Of a stretch of 53,493 bases of DNA, positions 25,619 to 34,699 are shown one piece after another. The notes beneath the pieces are model-generated. The model was not told where the DNA came from. It saw only the letters and a program-made list of their open reading frames with translations, and searched no databases. Made by a program: the position numbers and the translations under genes. Origin of the DNA: Pseudoalteromonas sp. S16_S37 (GTDB taxonomy: Bacteria; Pseudomonadota; Gammaproteobacteria; Enterobacterales; Alteromonadaceae). Each line of letters opens with the position of its first letter. Within the stretch, counting starts at the first letter, position 1. The stretch spans positions 1 to 53,493 of the forward strand of contig NZ_JAAUWV010000027.1 in assembly GCF_014694405.1 (NCBI RefSeq). The letters are read 5' to 3'.

Positions 25619-27733
25619 TTACTGGTAAGGTACGCGAGGTATAAAGTTAAAACCATGCATGGTCACATCACCAATATACTCTGCGGTATTCCTCCACCAA
25701 GAGAGGGTAACGAGTACAGCACTCAAGCGTGCACATTGTTGTCCATTTTGAGAGAATAGGTCGGTTTTTACGCGACCCACGTTTTTAGTGTAGTGTTCTG
25801 CAACAGAGACACCTTCAGCGACACGATCATATGCACCACTAGGGTTATAACCAAAATTTACACGGTAATCTAAGACATAGTCAGGGTGTAGGCAGGTTTC
25901 TACCCAAAATGTTTCCTCACAGTCTTGCACCGCTCCACAAGCAGGCTTCTTTACATTTAAGGTTGCAGTTTTTTCCACTGGTTCCCAGCGGTGTATTTCC
26001 ATTGCGTATTCATGGCAGTTAGTATTACCAATTTTACAGCTCGAAACTTTTGGTCCATCTATACATGATGACCATGTACGTTGCGCTAAACACTGGCCAT
26101 ACTCTTTAATTATTTTGCTGCGAACCGCGTTACAGATATCGTATTGTGGTCGTTTATAACTATCTATACGGATCAAGCCTACATCACGACTGATTTTTCT
26201 TCCAGCTTGTGTAATACCATCTGAGTGTGGACCGTAGATGTCGCAACGATCTTCTACCTGTGCGTTAAAATTTGACCATGTTGTAATTTTTTCAACAATG
26301 GGTGAGTAATCCATAAATATCTCGTTTAGAGGTTTATTTGTTAACTCATTCGGAATTGGATAGTTGTTAGTCGTAAAGCCAATCGCGGTGTAATTGTCAA
26401 AGCTTGTATTTACATCAGAGAACTTTTTCAAGCTTTCAATAAACGAGGGCAGAGAGTTATGTGAGACAACTGACCCTGCGAATTCAGCTCCTGCTGAAAC
26501 AGATTTTATCTCTAAATTAAAGTTAGCAAAGTCATTCAAGAAGGTTTCTTTTTTGTTACTGTCGAAGTTTGAGCTCACTAATTCTTTAAATTTGGCAGCA
26601 AATTTTGTTTCAAGGTCTTTTTTCTTATAGTTAAAGCCTTCTTCGTTCAAAACGCGAATGTAATAATACATCTCTTTTCCAATATCGACAGAAGCAATAT
26701 ATTGGTCACCACACAGGCTTCTAAAGCTTGATTTATCACCATTTATCAACATGCTGTTGAATTTATGCTGCAAGTGTAACTGATTACTTGGGCGTGATAC
26801 CAAGGTTTTGCTTATATGTCTAAACTTGCCCATAAATAGTGACTTATCACGTTTTTGCATTGCATATTCGTATAGTTTGTTCTTATAGACATTATCTTTT
26901 GTTTCTAACCCCAATAATGAAGCGCTACCTTTTATGGTGTTATCCTTATCAAGAATACTAGTAGCTTTGTCACGTTCGGTTATTAGCTCAAAAGATTGAT
27001 CTGTCTCGAATTTGTTGTAACTGGTATGCTGCTCACCGGGTGGGGTAGTAAAACAGTGGGCGTTAATATTCATACCATTGCGAACCATGTCATAGCCCTT
27101 TTCTAACAGCTTATCGATCCCAGTGACGCGACTGTTAGCAGCGAAAGTATGGACTTGTGCTTCTATTTGGTCTGGCCAACCCATCTCAGACTCATAGGGT
27201 ACTTTATGCGTAAAACCAGCACTGTAAAGCTCATTGCAGTTAACTGAATCATCATTTAAGCATGGTTGCACTGCGACTTCTGCTTGGTCCGAAACTGTCA
27301 CGTCTTCAAGTGTAACCTCGCCACCTGTATATACAGTTTTGGCAAGTTGCCAGCCATTACCATCTTGATTGACTAGTATATTAAACTTCTGATTAGGAAC
27401 ATTTTTTTTGACATTGAGTATGAGTGCTAGCTCTGCAACAGTATCATGTTCAAATAAGAATCTTTCTATAGGTTCAATATTTTCTATTTTAGGTAGATCT
27501 TTTTGCTGCGTATTATCAATGCTGCTATCTGAGTTGTTTGTATTTGCATTTGCATTGAGTTTTTGGTTCCAACCCCAGCCAGTTAAATTTTTATTTTTTT
27601 CGTAATTAGCGTCTTGCTCAATGACACTACTTGGTTGCTGTTCTACCAATTGTTCAAACGCGGCGACTTGTGCGCTTGTTATACTTAACGCTACACCCAA
27701 AACTGCGGCATGGCGAGCTTGTTTCATATTCAT
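25619..27733 (-). CDS. Secreted protein with a putative MACPF (perforin-like) domain
   Basis: A 704-residue exported protein. A signal peptide covers about 1-25 (cut after QVAA). A strand-rich domain spans about 85-190. From about 200 to 480 the order of elements looks like a MACPF domain: an opening KLLEKGYDMVRNG (cf. 'LG-x-G-[YF]-D'), FETDQSFELITERDKATS, and SLFMGKFRHISKTLV. Then comes FRSLCGDQYIASVDIGKE (337-354), which aligns with the 'Y/F-G-T-H-[FY]-x6-G-G' signature in spacing but with Asp-Gln for Thr-His. PIPNELTNKPLNEIF (459-473) resembles the domain's end. The C-terminal 220 residues are Cys-rich (about 12 Cys). MACPF proteins form membrane pores; that role is inferred. It stands 55 bases upstream of the Fic gene on the same strand. 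Confidence 0.6.
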   Translation of the reverse strand: MNMKQARHAAVLGVALSITSAQVAAFEQLVEQQPSSVIEQDANYEKNKNLTGWGWNQKLNANANTNNSDSSIDNTQQKDLPKIENIEPIERFLFEHDTVAELALILNVKKNVPNQKFNILVNQDGNGWQLAKTVYTGGEVTLEDVTVSDQAEVAVQPCLNDDSVNCNELYSAGFTHKVPYESEMGWPDQIEAQVHTFAANSRVTGIDKLLEKGYDMVRNGMNINAHCFTTPPGEQHTSYNKFETDQSFELITERDKATSILDKDNTIKGSASLLGLETKDNVYKNKLYEYAMQKRDKSLFMGKFRHISKTLVSRPSNQLHLQHKFNSMLINGDKSSFRSLCGDQYIASVDIGKEMYYYIRVLNEEGFNYKKKDLETKFAAKFKELVSSNFDSNKKETFLNDFANFNLEIKSVSAGAEFAGSVVSHNSLPSFIESLKKFSDVNTSFDNYTAIGFTTNNYPIPNELTNKPLNEIFMDYSPIVEKITTWSNFNAQVEDRCDIYGPHSDGITQAGRKISRDVGLIRIDSYKRPQYDICNAVRSKIIKEYGQCLAQRTWSSCIDGPKVSSCKIGNTNCHEYAMEIHRWEPVEKTATLNVKKPACGAVQDCEETFWVETCLHPDYVLDYRVNFGYNPSGAYDRVAEGVSVAEHYTKNVGRVKTDLFSQNGQQCARLSAVLVTLSWWRNTAEYIGDVTMHGFNFIPRVPYQ

Positions 27734-28104
27734 AATGTTGTTTCCTTAAATGACTACTAACGCAGAGATCAATCTCATAATGTGTACCGCTTTAACGGTA
27801 CAAAGGAGAGTTTGCTGCTAGGTGATTCAATATGACTAGTTAAATTAAGTAAATTCATGGTAAAAATGAATTAACTTGTTGATGTTGTTGTTTGAATGGG
27901 TAAATAATAAGTAATACCAATTTTATTAATACATTGATCATTCTAGCGAGCTAAATGACTCATTAACTGCGTTAAATATTTCTCATGTAGAATAACTACA
28001 TAGCGAAATATTTGCCTTGTTTCTAAGCCATTTATCTGTCGCAATATCTGATCACTTATTTAATGTAATTGGTATAACAATCGTTCGTTTAAAATAGTAC
28101 AAAA
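27734..28104. other. Intergenic region holding a palindromic repeat and the upstream region of the secreted-protein gene
   Basis: About 370 bases without a gene. The part next to 27733 is the 5' region of the MACPF-like gene (TTTAAGGAAACAAC ribosome-site area on the minus strand). The middle holds the 168-base palindromic element at 27911-28078. The remainder leads to the rpmG terminator. No small ORF or RNA gene was recognised. Confidence 0.5.
27911..28078. repeat. Long imperfect palindrome, MITE- or REP-like element
   Basis: The 168 bases fold on themselves almost end to end. The outer arms are GTAATACCAATTTTATTAAT and, read from the other side, GTTATACCAATTACATTAAA. Both arms have TGATCA about 26 bases in. 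Further in, AAATATTTC appears on one arm and GAAATATTT on the other. The centre is ATGTAG-AATAA-CTACAT (27985-28001). There is no coding capacity. Comparable dispersed elements are, to my memory, frequent in Pseudoalteromonas and Shewanella genomes. Only one copy occurs in this window, so its repeat nature is not shown here. Confidence 0.65.
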
Positions 28105-28133
28105 CAAAAAACCCAGCCGAGGCTGGGTTTTTA
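28105..28133 (-). terminator. Terminator of the rpmB-rpmG operon
   Basis: AAAAACCCAGCC-GA-GGCTGGGTTTTT forms a long stem, followed on the minus strand by a T run (TTTTTTG). It ends about 20 bases past rpmG. Confidence 0.9.
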
Positions 28134-28153
28134 GTATTCTGTAAAAAGCAAAA

Positions 28154-28309
28154 TTACTTGATTTTTGCTTCTTTGAAAATCACGTGCTTACGAACTTTAG
28201 GATCGTATTTTTTGATTTCCATTTTTTCAGGCATGTTACGCTTGTTCTTGTCGGTAGTGTAGAAATAACCAGTACCAGCAGTTGAAACTAAACGGATCTT
28301 ATCACGCAT
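28154..28309 (-). CDS. rpmG: 50S ribosomal protein L33
   Basis: A 51-residue basic protein of the large subunit. It starts at ATG 28309 (GGAGC upstream) with [14 protein letters not shown] and continues [11 protein letters not shown] and [21 protein letters not shown], typical of proteobacterial L33. The zinc cysteines of some L33 copies are absent, i.e. the C-minus form. It lies 12 bases after rpmB, the conserved order, and ends before a strong terminator. Confidence 0.97.
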   Translation of the reverse strand: MRDKIRLVSTAGTGYFYTTDKNKRNMPEKMEIKKYDPKVRKHVIFKEAKIK

Positions 28310-28321
28310 GATTCAAGCTCC

Positions 28322-28558
28322 TTAAACTTTTTCGCCGCGAGCACGGATATCTACTAATACCGCGTCGATGCCTTTCTTATCGATAATACGCATACCTTTA
28401 GTAGTAGTACGTAATGTAACGAAACGTTTTTCGCTTTCAACCCAGAAACGGTGTGTTTGTAGGTTAGGTAGGAAGCGACGCTTAGTAGCGTTGCGCGCGT
28501 GTGAACGGTGGTTACCTACCACTGGGCGCTTACCTGTAACTTGACAGACTTTAGACAT
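28322..28558 (-). CDS. rpmB: 50S ribosomal protein L28
   Basis: A 78-residue basic large-subunit protein with the characteristic start [20 protein letters not shown], then [18 protein letters not shown] and the end [20 protein letters not shown]. Cotranscribed with rpmG. The 274 bases upstream to radC hold no gene; an ATTATAAT box occurs around 28726 but no matching -35 element was convincing. Confidence 0.97.
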   Translation of the reverse strand: MSKVCQVTGKRPVVGNHRSHARNATKRRFLPNLQTHRFWVESEKRFVTLRTTTKGMRIIDKKGIDAVLVDIRARGEKV

Positions 28559-28832
28559 GTCTATGTATCTCCAATAACTTCGCTCGAGCTTAATTTTCCC
28601 TTGGACCTTAACTGCGTTGCCCCGGGGTAAATCAGAGGGCGCTCTTTATACAGCATCTACAGGCAGAGATCAAGGATCTGATCCTATCTAATCAGCTCAT
28701 GTGTAAATTTGATAGCGGCCAATTATAATGATCGAATGCCCCTTAGGAAAGCAAAAACTGCATTTAAATTAAACTAATTTGTAAAAAGCCTCGCAAAGTG
28801 ATGTTTTTTACAACTTTGTTGAGCAAAACAGC

Positions 28833-29507
28833 CTAAATTAAGCCTCGTTGCGCAAAAGAAATACACTGCTCGCCAGCAACAATCAGATGATCAAGCACAT
28901 TTATGTCAACCAAAGCCAGTGCATTTTGCAGTTTTTTGGTAATTAATTTGTCAGCTTGGCTTGGCTCTGCAATTCCTGATGGGTGATTGTGAGCAAAAAT
29001 AAGTGAAGCCGCGTTGTATTTTAAAGCCGCTTTAACGACTTCTCGTGGATAAACACTCGCGGCGTTAATCGTCCCTCTAAATAATATTTCGTCTTTTATT
29101 AAGCGATTTTGATTATCCACATACAGCGCCATAAACACTTCATGATCTAATCCTCTAAGCTGTATCGACAAATAGTCACTCACTGCATCGGGTGAACTGA
29201 ACAAGGTGTCTCGTTGGCAACGCTCTTTTAAATACCGCTTACTTAGCTCTAATACCGCTTGCAGTTGCACATATTTTGCCTCCCCTAAGCCCTTGTGTGT
29301 GCAAAAATCACTTAAGCTCGCGTTAAACAGATTACTTAAAGTGTGATTTTGCTTTAGTAGGGATTGCGCCAATTCTATGGCATTCATACCGCTCACACCG
29401 GTACGTAGAAAAATAGCGAGTAACTCTGCATCCGATAGCGCATCAGGCCCAAGGTTGAGGAGTTTTTCACGGGGGCGCGTATGCGCAGGTAATGTATGTA
29501 TTTGCAT
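28833..29507 (-). CDS. radC: RadC-family JAMM/MPN protein
   Basis: A 224-residue protein with an N-terminal helix-hairpin-helix region (about 10-80) and a C-terminal JAMM-type metalloprotease fold: HNHPSG at 173-178 and Asp186 supply the metal site, with a Glu in the preceding strand (KDEILFRG). The gene was named for a supposed repair role that was later reassigned; the actual function is unknown. Its place between rpmB and coaBC is the common one. Intact and of normal length. Confidence 0.94.
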   Translation of the reverse strand: MQIHTLPAHTRPREKLLNLGPDALSDAELLAIFLRTGVSGMNAIELAQSLLKQNHTLSNLFNASLSDFCTHKGLGEAKYVQLQAVLELSKRYLKERCQRDTLFSSPDAVSDYLSIQLRGLDHEVFMALYVDNQNRLIKDEILFRGTINAASVYPREVVKAALKYNAASLIFAHNHPSGIAEPSQADKLITKKLQNALALVDINVLDHLIVAGEQCISFAQRGLI

Positions 29508-29644
29508 CTCTATTCCTTAGAGTTGGCTGTCCTTAGGTCATAAAGTGTAGTTTGCTTGGATGAATATTCAATGCCCCATTAGTGCCATCAATATTGAGGC
29601 TGTGTTATCTTTAACACTTAAACAAATTACTCTGGATTTGGGAC

Positions 29645-30841
29645 ATGAGCCAACAACATAAAAATATTGTGCTAGGGATCAGTGGCGGTATTGCAGCCTA
29701 TAAATGTGCAGAACTGGTAAGACGCTTAAAAGAGCAAAATTGCGTTGTAAAAGTCGTTATGACCGACTCAGCCAAACACTTTATCACCCCGCTAACAATG
29801 CAAGCTGTCTCTGGTGAACCCGTCGCAGAATCACTCCTAGATCCAAATGCCGAGGCGGCAATGGGCCATATTGAGCTGGCCAAGTGGGCAGATCTTATTT
29901 TAGTCGCGCCCGCCAGTTGCAACATCATTGCTAAAATGGCGCACGGTATTGCCGATGATTTGTTAACAACGCTATTATTAGCAACACCTGCGCAGGTTGC
30001 CGTTGCACCGGCTATGAATCAACAAATGTATGCACATGCTGCAACTCAGGCCAATTTAAACCTGCTCGCCTCCCGCGGTGTTAAAATTTGGGGTCCTGGT
30101 AAGGGTGAACAGGCGTGCGGTGATGTTGGCGCTGGTCGCATGTTAGAGCCTCATGAATTGGTCGATTTGTGCATCGCAACAGAGCCGGCAACGGTGTTGG
30201 CGGATGTCACAGTCACTATAACAGCAGGGCCTACTCGAGAAGCACTTGATCCGGTACGTTTTATCAGTAATCACAGCTCAGGAAAAATGGGCTATGCGTT
30301 GGCTCAGGCGGCTTTATTACTCGGTGCTAAAGTTAACTTGATTTCAGGCCCTGTAAGTATTGCCCCTCCAAGTGGCGCAGAAGTTTTTGCCGTCGAAAGC
30401 GCCATGCAAATGCGTGATACCGCGCTAAAATTGGCCAGTGAATCAAATATTTTTATTGGCTGCGCTGCCGTTGCTGATTACCGAGTAGCACAGGTTGCCG
30501 AGCAAAAAATTAAAAAGCAAGGCGACGAAATAAGCATAACCATGGTTAAAAACCCGGATATTATCGCCGAAGTAGCTGCATTGACTAAAAATAGACCTTA
30601 CACTGTTGGCTTTGCCGCCGAAACACAAAATGTTGAGCAGTATGCTCAAGGCAAGCTAAAAAACAAAAACTTAGATATGATCTGTGCCAATGATGTATCA
30701 CGCCAAGGTCTCGGTTTTAACGCAGACAACAACGCGCTAACACTGTTTTGGCCTGATGAGAGCTTAGAGTTACCCGTTGCTGATAAGCAAGCACTCGCTA
30801 TGACTGTACTCATGGAAATTACGAAAAGGCTTGATTATTAA
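29645..30841 (+). CDS. coaBC: Bifunctional phosphopantothenoylcysteine decarboxylase / phosphopantothenate--cysteine ligase
   Basis: It carries out two steps of coenzyme A synthesis: CTP-dependent joining of 4'-phosphopantothenate to cysteine (CoaB, C-terminal) and FMN-dependent decarboxylation (CoaC, N-terminal). The 398 residues show the flavoprotein start [33 protein letters not shown] and the active-site Cys in [13 protein letters not shown]. The ligase half begins with [21 protein letters not shown] and includes AAVADYR and KNPDII. Divergent from radC across 137 bases. Confidence 0.97.
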   Translation: MSQQHKNIVLGISGGIAAYKCAELVRRLKEQNCVVKVVMTDSAKHFITPLTMQAVSGEPVAESLLDPNAEAAMGHIELAKWADLILVAPASCNIIAKMAHGIADDLLTTLLLATPAQVAVAPAMNQQMYAHAATQANLNLLASRGVKIWGPGKGEQACGDVGAGRMLEPHELVDLCIATEPATVLADVTVTITAGPTREALDPVRFISNHSSGKMGYALAQAALLLGAKVNLISGPVSIAPPSGAEVFAVESAMQMRDTALKLASESNIFIGCAAVADYRVAQVAEQKIKKQGDEISITMVKNPDIIAEVAALTKNRPYTVGFAAETQNVEQYAQGKLKNKNLDMICANDVSRQGLGFNADNNALTLFWPDESLELPVADKQALAMTVLMEITKRLDY

Positions 30842-30970
30842 GTACATAAAAGCAACTTTTTAAAATACTGGCACCAAGCTGAATAAAGCATTAACATAAG
30901 GCCCCGAGCAATAGGTGTGAGCTGCTTGGGGTTTGCACTGACCATAATAACGATAACGAAAGGAAAGTTC

Positions 30971-31561
30971 ATGCCAGCGACTAAACGCAGTAATCGCAAA
31001 GAGCAAATACTACAATCTCTCGCACAAATGCTTGAAACTAGCCCAGGTCAACGCATCACTACAGCTAAACTAGCAGCCGAAGTGGGTGTATCTGAAGCCG
31101 CACTTTACCGTCATTTCCCTAGTAAAGCGCGTATGTTTGAAGGATTAATAGAGTTCATTGAAGATACCCTTTTGTCACGTATCAATCTCATTTTAGAAAA
31201 TGAGAAAGAAACCCAAGGGCGCGTTTATAACATTTTAATGCTGCTTTTAGCTTTTGCTGAAAAAAACCCTGGTATCACCCGAATTTTAACCGGAGATGCA
31301 CTTCAGGGTGAGCAAGAGCGACTCAGAGAGCGCGTTCAAAGCTTATTCGAAAAACTCGAAACACAATTCAAACAGGTGCTACGCGAAAGAAAATTGCGAG
31401 AAGGCAAAGCATTCGCGACCGAAGAAGGCGCACTGGCTAACTTATTTTTGGCTTATGTTGAAGGTAAGATGAACCAATTCGTGCGTAGCGATTTTAAGTC
31501 CCTGCCAAGCAGCCAATTTGAAAAGCAATGGGTAGAGCTGCAAAAGATCTGGCTCGCCTGA
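30971..31561 (+). CDS. slmA: Nucleoid occlusion factor SlmA
   Basis: A TetR-family DNA-binding protein that binds specific chromosomal sites and blocks FtsZ assembly over the nucleoid. I chose ATG 30971 (AGGAAAG upstream), giving 196 residues, near the E. coli 198; an in-frame upstream start lacks support. The helix-turn-helix reads [20 protein letters not shown] and [18 protein letters not shown] follows. The final codons (Trp-Leu-Ala-stop) lie in the first unit of a 14-bp tandem repeat, so the stop codon itself is part of the repeat. Confidence 0.95.
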   Translation: MPATKRSNRKEQILQSLAQMLETSPGQRITTAKLAAEVGVSEAALYRHFPSKARMFEGLIEFIEDTLLSRINLILENEKETQGRVYNILMLLLAFAEKNPGITRILTGDALQGEQERLRERVQSLFEKLETQFKQVLRERKLREGKAFATEEGALANLFLAYVEGKMNQFVRSDFKSLPSSQFEKQWVELQKIWLA

Positions 31562-31640
31562 AGTGGCTTGCCTGAACTGGCTTGCCTGAACTGGCTTGCC
31601 TGAACTGGCTTGCCTGAACTGGCTTGCCTGAACTGGCTTC
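31549..31640. repeat. 14-bp tandem repeat overlapping the slmA stop codon
   Basis: The unit CTGGCTTGCCTGAA occurs six times in a row. The first two copies have one substitution each, the next four are identical, and an 8-base partial copy follows. Copy 1 (31549-31562) contains the last slmA codons and TGA stop. Because 14 is not divisible by 3, later copies run in changing frames and each has a TGA. The repeat probably grew by slippage from the slmA end. Confidence 0.95.
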
Positions 31641-31662
31641 CTAATTACGCCCAAGCAAGTGT

Positions 31663-31703
31663 GTAAGAGATAATCACGGCCGAGCCGTCTTTTTATCTCT
31701 TAC
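31663..31703 (+). terminator. Nested inverted repeats with a terminator core, downstream of slmA
   Basis: The outer arms GTAAGAGATAA (31663-31673) and TTATCTCTTAC (31693-31703) are a perfect 11-bp inverted repeat. Inside lies ACGGC-CGA-GCCGT followed by CTTTTT, a small intrinsic terminator. The inner hairpin would stop slmA transcription; the outer pair would form a larger structure including the T run. Confidence 0.7.
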
Positions 31704-31786
31704 AATGCAACATTTGCCGCAACTGCCTTTAGCGACAGGGCCGACTTGTGTTAAAACAAAGCATGGTTAACCACAAGTTCACACAC

Positions 31787-34543
31787 ATGAAGTTCATACA
31801 TTCTTTGCTCAGCGCCAGCATTATGCTCGCCAGCACAGCCTCAGCAGCCGAAAAGTCACTACAATTTGAAGATGTATTTGACTTTCGCTATGCCCACAAC
31901 ACCGTATTGTCTGACGATGGTCAATATCTGTCGTTTTCTGCCAAGCCATACCGAGGCGATAGCGAAGGCCAAGTATATGATTTAAAACTCAACCAACTAA
32001 TAGCAAGCGTGCCAAGAGGTTCTAAACCACATATTAATAAATCAGCCACTTGGGTTGCGTTTACACAAACGCCATCGCTGCTAGACAAAGAAACAGCCTC
32101 TAAAAAAAATAAGAAAAACCTGCCAAAAAACTTGGTGTTGGTAAATACCCAAACTAAGCAACAGCAAGAATTTACAAATATCGTTGACTATCAGTTGTCT
32201 GACGATGGCAGCTGGCTGGTTTATAGAGAAAAAGCCTCCGACGCTGATAAAGAATCAGACGCTAAAGACAGCGAGCAACCCAGCATCACGGCCGATAAAG
32301 AAGACAAAATTCACACTCTAGTCATTGTAAATTTAAACAATGAAAATACGCTTCGCATTGAGCATATTGGTAATTATGGCCTTAGCCCCACAAACAAAGG
32401 CGTGTTATTTAATCAGCGCTCTGATGATGGAAGTAAAAACCGCATTAGCTTTCTTGAACTCGATAACGCCAAACAACACGTTTTATTTGATGAACCGGGG
32501 ATCACGCTGAGTCAGGTTGCTTGGCATCCACAAGGAAAACTTGTCGCGTTTTATCAAGGCAATTATGTGAATAATGACCCGCTGCGTCGTCACTACCAGC
32601 TGATGCTTTGGGATGCCGATAAAAATGAAACTCAAACCGTGGCCAGTGCCGATGGTTGGTTTAATGGTAAATCGGCTACGCTTGAGTGGTCTCAAGATGG
32701 CTCGCGTTTATATTTTGAAAATCGCCCCGAGCTTGATAGCAAAGCTAAAGAGCTTAAATACCACGATGAAGCGTCTTTAAAAGATTTCGACACCATTCGA
32801 GCACAAAAAGGCTTAAAAATTTGGCACAACAAAGACCCAGAAATAAAAACTCGCGAGATAAAAACCTGGGAAGAGACTAATAAAAAACGTCATTATAAGG
32901 CGGTCTATCACATAAATGGCCAACGTGTTGCACAACTAACTGACGAGCAAGTGCCTAATTTAACGCTCAACACCGAAGCACAATTTTTATTGGCCAGTAA
33001 CGACACCCCTTATTTAAAACAAACTATGTATAAGGGCTTTTATGAAGATTACTATGCCGTACAAGTGGCAACAGGCGCTAAACACTTCATAGTAAAAGAA
33101 TCACCTTTTCAGCCAAGTTTGTCACCAACAGGTACGCATGCGGTATATTTTGAAGACAGCCAAGTATGGCTAAAAGATTTACACGAGCAAAAGGTAGCCC
33201 CTTTAACTGCCGCTGTGCGCGAGGCTATTTTTGCCGATGATAAGCATGATTATCCGCAGCCACAACCTGGCTATGGATCCGCGGGTTGGCAACAGGATGG
33301 CAGCATTGTGTATGTTTATTCCAAATATGATATTTGGGCATTTGATGTTAAAACACTTCAAGCTAAGCGACTTACACAAGGAAGAGAAACACATACCCAG
33401 TACCGCGTGGTACAGTTAGATGATAAAAAGGTAGGTTTTAATCAAGACGAAAGCCTAATACTTGAAGCGCATAACCTAGATAATAAACAAACCCATGTTG
33501 CTACTTTGTCACTGGCAAATGGCACCTTAACGACAAACCTTGCCGATAAGGCACGCTTTGATGTGGTTAAAAAGGCCAAAAATGCTGACCAAATCATTTT
33601 TACCAAACAAACCTATCACCAATTTCCAGACTTCTGGCACAGTAATCTCAACTTTGACAAGCCACAGAGAGTGACGGATTTAAATCCTCAGGTGAGTCAC
33701 TTTGCATGGGGGCAAAAACCTGAACTAGTGCAATATAAAGGCTATGATGGCGAAGACTTACAAGGTGTATTGATTAAGCCTGCTGGTTACAAAAAAGGCG
33801 ATAAGGTCCCAGTAGTTATCTACTTTTATCGTTACATGAGCCAACGTATGTATGACTTCCCTAAAATGGAGCTTAATCATAGACCTAACTTCCCTATGTT
33901 TACCTCTAATGGTTATGCTCTGTTTTTACCTGATATTCGCTTTGAAATCGGTCACCCTGGACGTTCGTCAACACAAACTATGATCAATGCAGCGCAAAAG
34001 CTGATTGATATCGGCGTGGCACACCCAGATAAAATTGGCTTACAAGGCCATTCATGGGCAGGTTATCAAAGTGCATTTATGGTTACCCAAACAGATATGT
34101 TTAAAGCGGTTGTATCTGGTGCGCCTGTGTCTAACATGACCTCAGCATACAGTGGCATTCGTTTAAAAACAGGACTGGCACGTCAATTCCAATATGAAAC
34201 GGGGCAAAGTCGCATTGGCAAAACCTTGGTAGAAGCACCTGAGTTATATATCGAAAATTCACCAGTATTTTTTGCAGACAAAGTGAATACGCCGATTCTA
34301 ATCATGTTTGGTGATGAAGATGGCGCAGTGCCTTGGCAAGAGGGCATCCAATACTATCTAGCCCTGCGTCGCTACGATAAAGACGCGATATTCTTGCAAT
34401 ATGAAGGTGAGCCACACCACCTTAAGCAATTTCCAAATCAGCTAGATTTTTCTATTCGCATAATGGAGTACTTTGACCATTATCTCAAAGGTGTACCAGC
34501 AGCAAGTTGGATAACGCAAGGCGAAGCTTATAAAGCTGAATAA
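31787..34543 (+). CDS. Exported S9-family (prolyl oligopeptidase-like) serine peptidase
   Basis: A peptidase with an N-terminal beta-propeller and a C-terminal alpha/beta-hydrolase domain, predicted periplasmic or secreted. From ATG 31787 the product has 918 residues and begins with a signal peptide MKFIHSLLSASIMLASTASA. A GTG at 31748 (CAGGG upstream) would add 13 residues, and the start is not settled. The catalytic triad is visible: Ser in GHSWAGY (residue 756 from this start), Asp in GDEDGAVPW and His in GEPHHLKQF. Lys-rich loops interrupt the propeller (for example ASKKNKKNLPKN). It is a single gene with its own terminator. Substrate specificity is not evident. Confidence 0.88.
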   Translation: MKFIHSLLSASIMLASTASAAEKSLQFEDVFDFRYAHNTVLSDDGQYLSFSAKPYRGDSEGQVYDLKLNQLIASVPRGSKPHINKSATWVAFTQTPSLLDKETASKKNKKNLPKNLVLVNTQTKQQQEFTNIVDYQLSDDGSWLVYREKASDADKESDAKDSEQPSITADKEDKIHTLVIVNLNNENTLRIEHIGNYGLSPTNKGVLFNQRSDDGSKNRISFLELDNAKQHVLFDEPGITLSQVAWHPQGKLVAFYQGNYVNNDPLRRHYQLMLWDADKNETQTVASADGWFNGKSATLEWSQDGSRLYFENRPELDSKAKELKYHDEASLKDFDTIRAQKGLKIWHNKDPEIKTREIKTWEETNKKRHYKAVYHINGQRVAQLTDEQVPNLTLNTEAQFLLASNDTPYLKQTMYKGFYEDYYAVQVATGAKHFIVKESPFQPSLSPTGTHAVYFEDSQVWLKDLHEQKVAPLTAAVREAIFADDKHDYPQPQPGYGSAGWQQDGSIVYVYSKYDIWAFDVKTLQAKRLTQGRETHTQYRVVQLDDKKVGFNQDESLILEAHNLDNKQTHVATLSLANGTLTTNLADKARFDVVKKAKNADQIIFTKQTYHQFPDFWHSNLNFDKPQRVTDLNPQVSHFAWGQKPELVQYKGYDGEDLQGVLIKPAGYKKGDKVPVVIYFYRYMSQRMYDFPKMELNHRPNFPMFTSNGYALFLPDIRFEIGHPGRSSTQTMINAAQKLIDIGVAHPDKIGLQGHSWAGYQSAFMVTQTDMFKAVVSGAPVSNMTSAYSGIRLKTGLARQFQYETGQSRIGKTLVEAPELYIENSPVFFADKVNTPILIMFGDEDGAVPWQEGIQYYLALRRYDKDAIFLQYEGEPHHLKQFPNQLDFSIRIMEYFDHYLKGVPAASWITQGEAYKAE

Positions 34544-34546
34544 CCT

Positions 34547-34576
34547 AAAAGGCCCAACTAATACTTGGGCCTTTTT
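34547..34576 (+). terminator. Terminator of the S9 peptidase gene
   Basis: AAAAGGCCCAA and TTGGGCCTTTTT form an 11-bp stem with a 7-base loop and end in T5. It lies 4 bases past the stop codon. Confidence 0.9.
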
Positions 34577-34699
34577 AATGTTCTATCCACCACTTTTCTT
34601 TATTGACTAGCTTATATCAAATGTAGCGTTTAAAATGTGCGTTTAGATTGATTTTAGCTGTGGCAACCCTTCGCCACTTTATATAAAGAGCAATATCCT

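Noticed and set aside
28559..28832. Possible RNA gene or promoter cluster in the rpmB-radC gap
   Set aside because: No tRNA-like fold or conserved RNA was recognised, and the ATTATAAT box is palindromic with no properly spaced -35 partner on either strand.
31549..31640. Regularly repeated sequence that could suggest a CRISPR array
   Set aside because: The 14-bp units abut directly with no spacers and no cas genes are nearby; it is a simple tandem repeat.
31442..31654. Minus-strand ORF with a Gln/Ala/Ser repeat
   Set aside because: It merely translates the complement of the tandem repeat and the slmA end.
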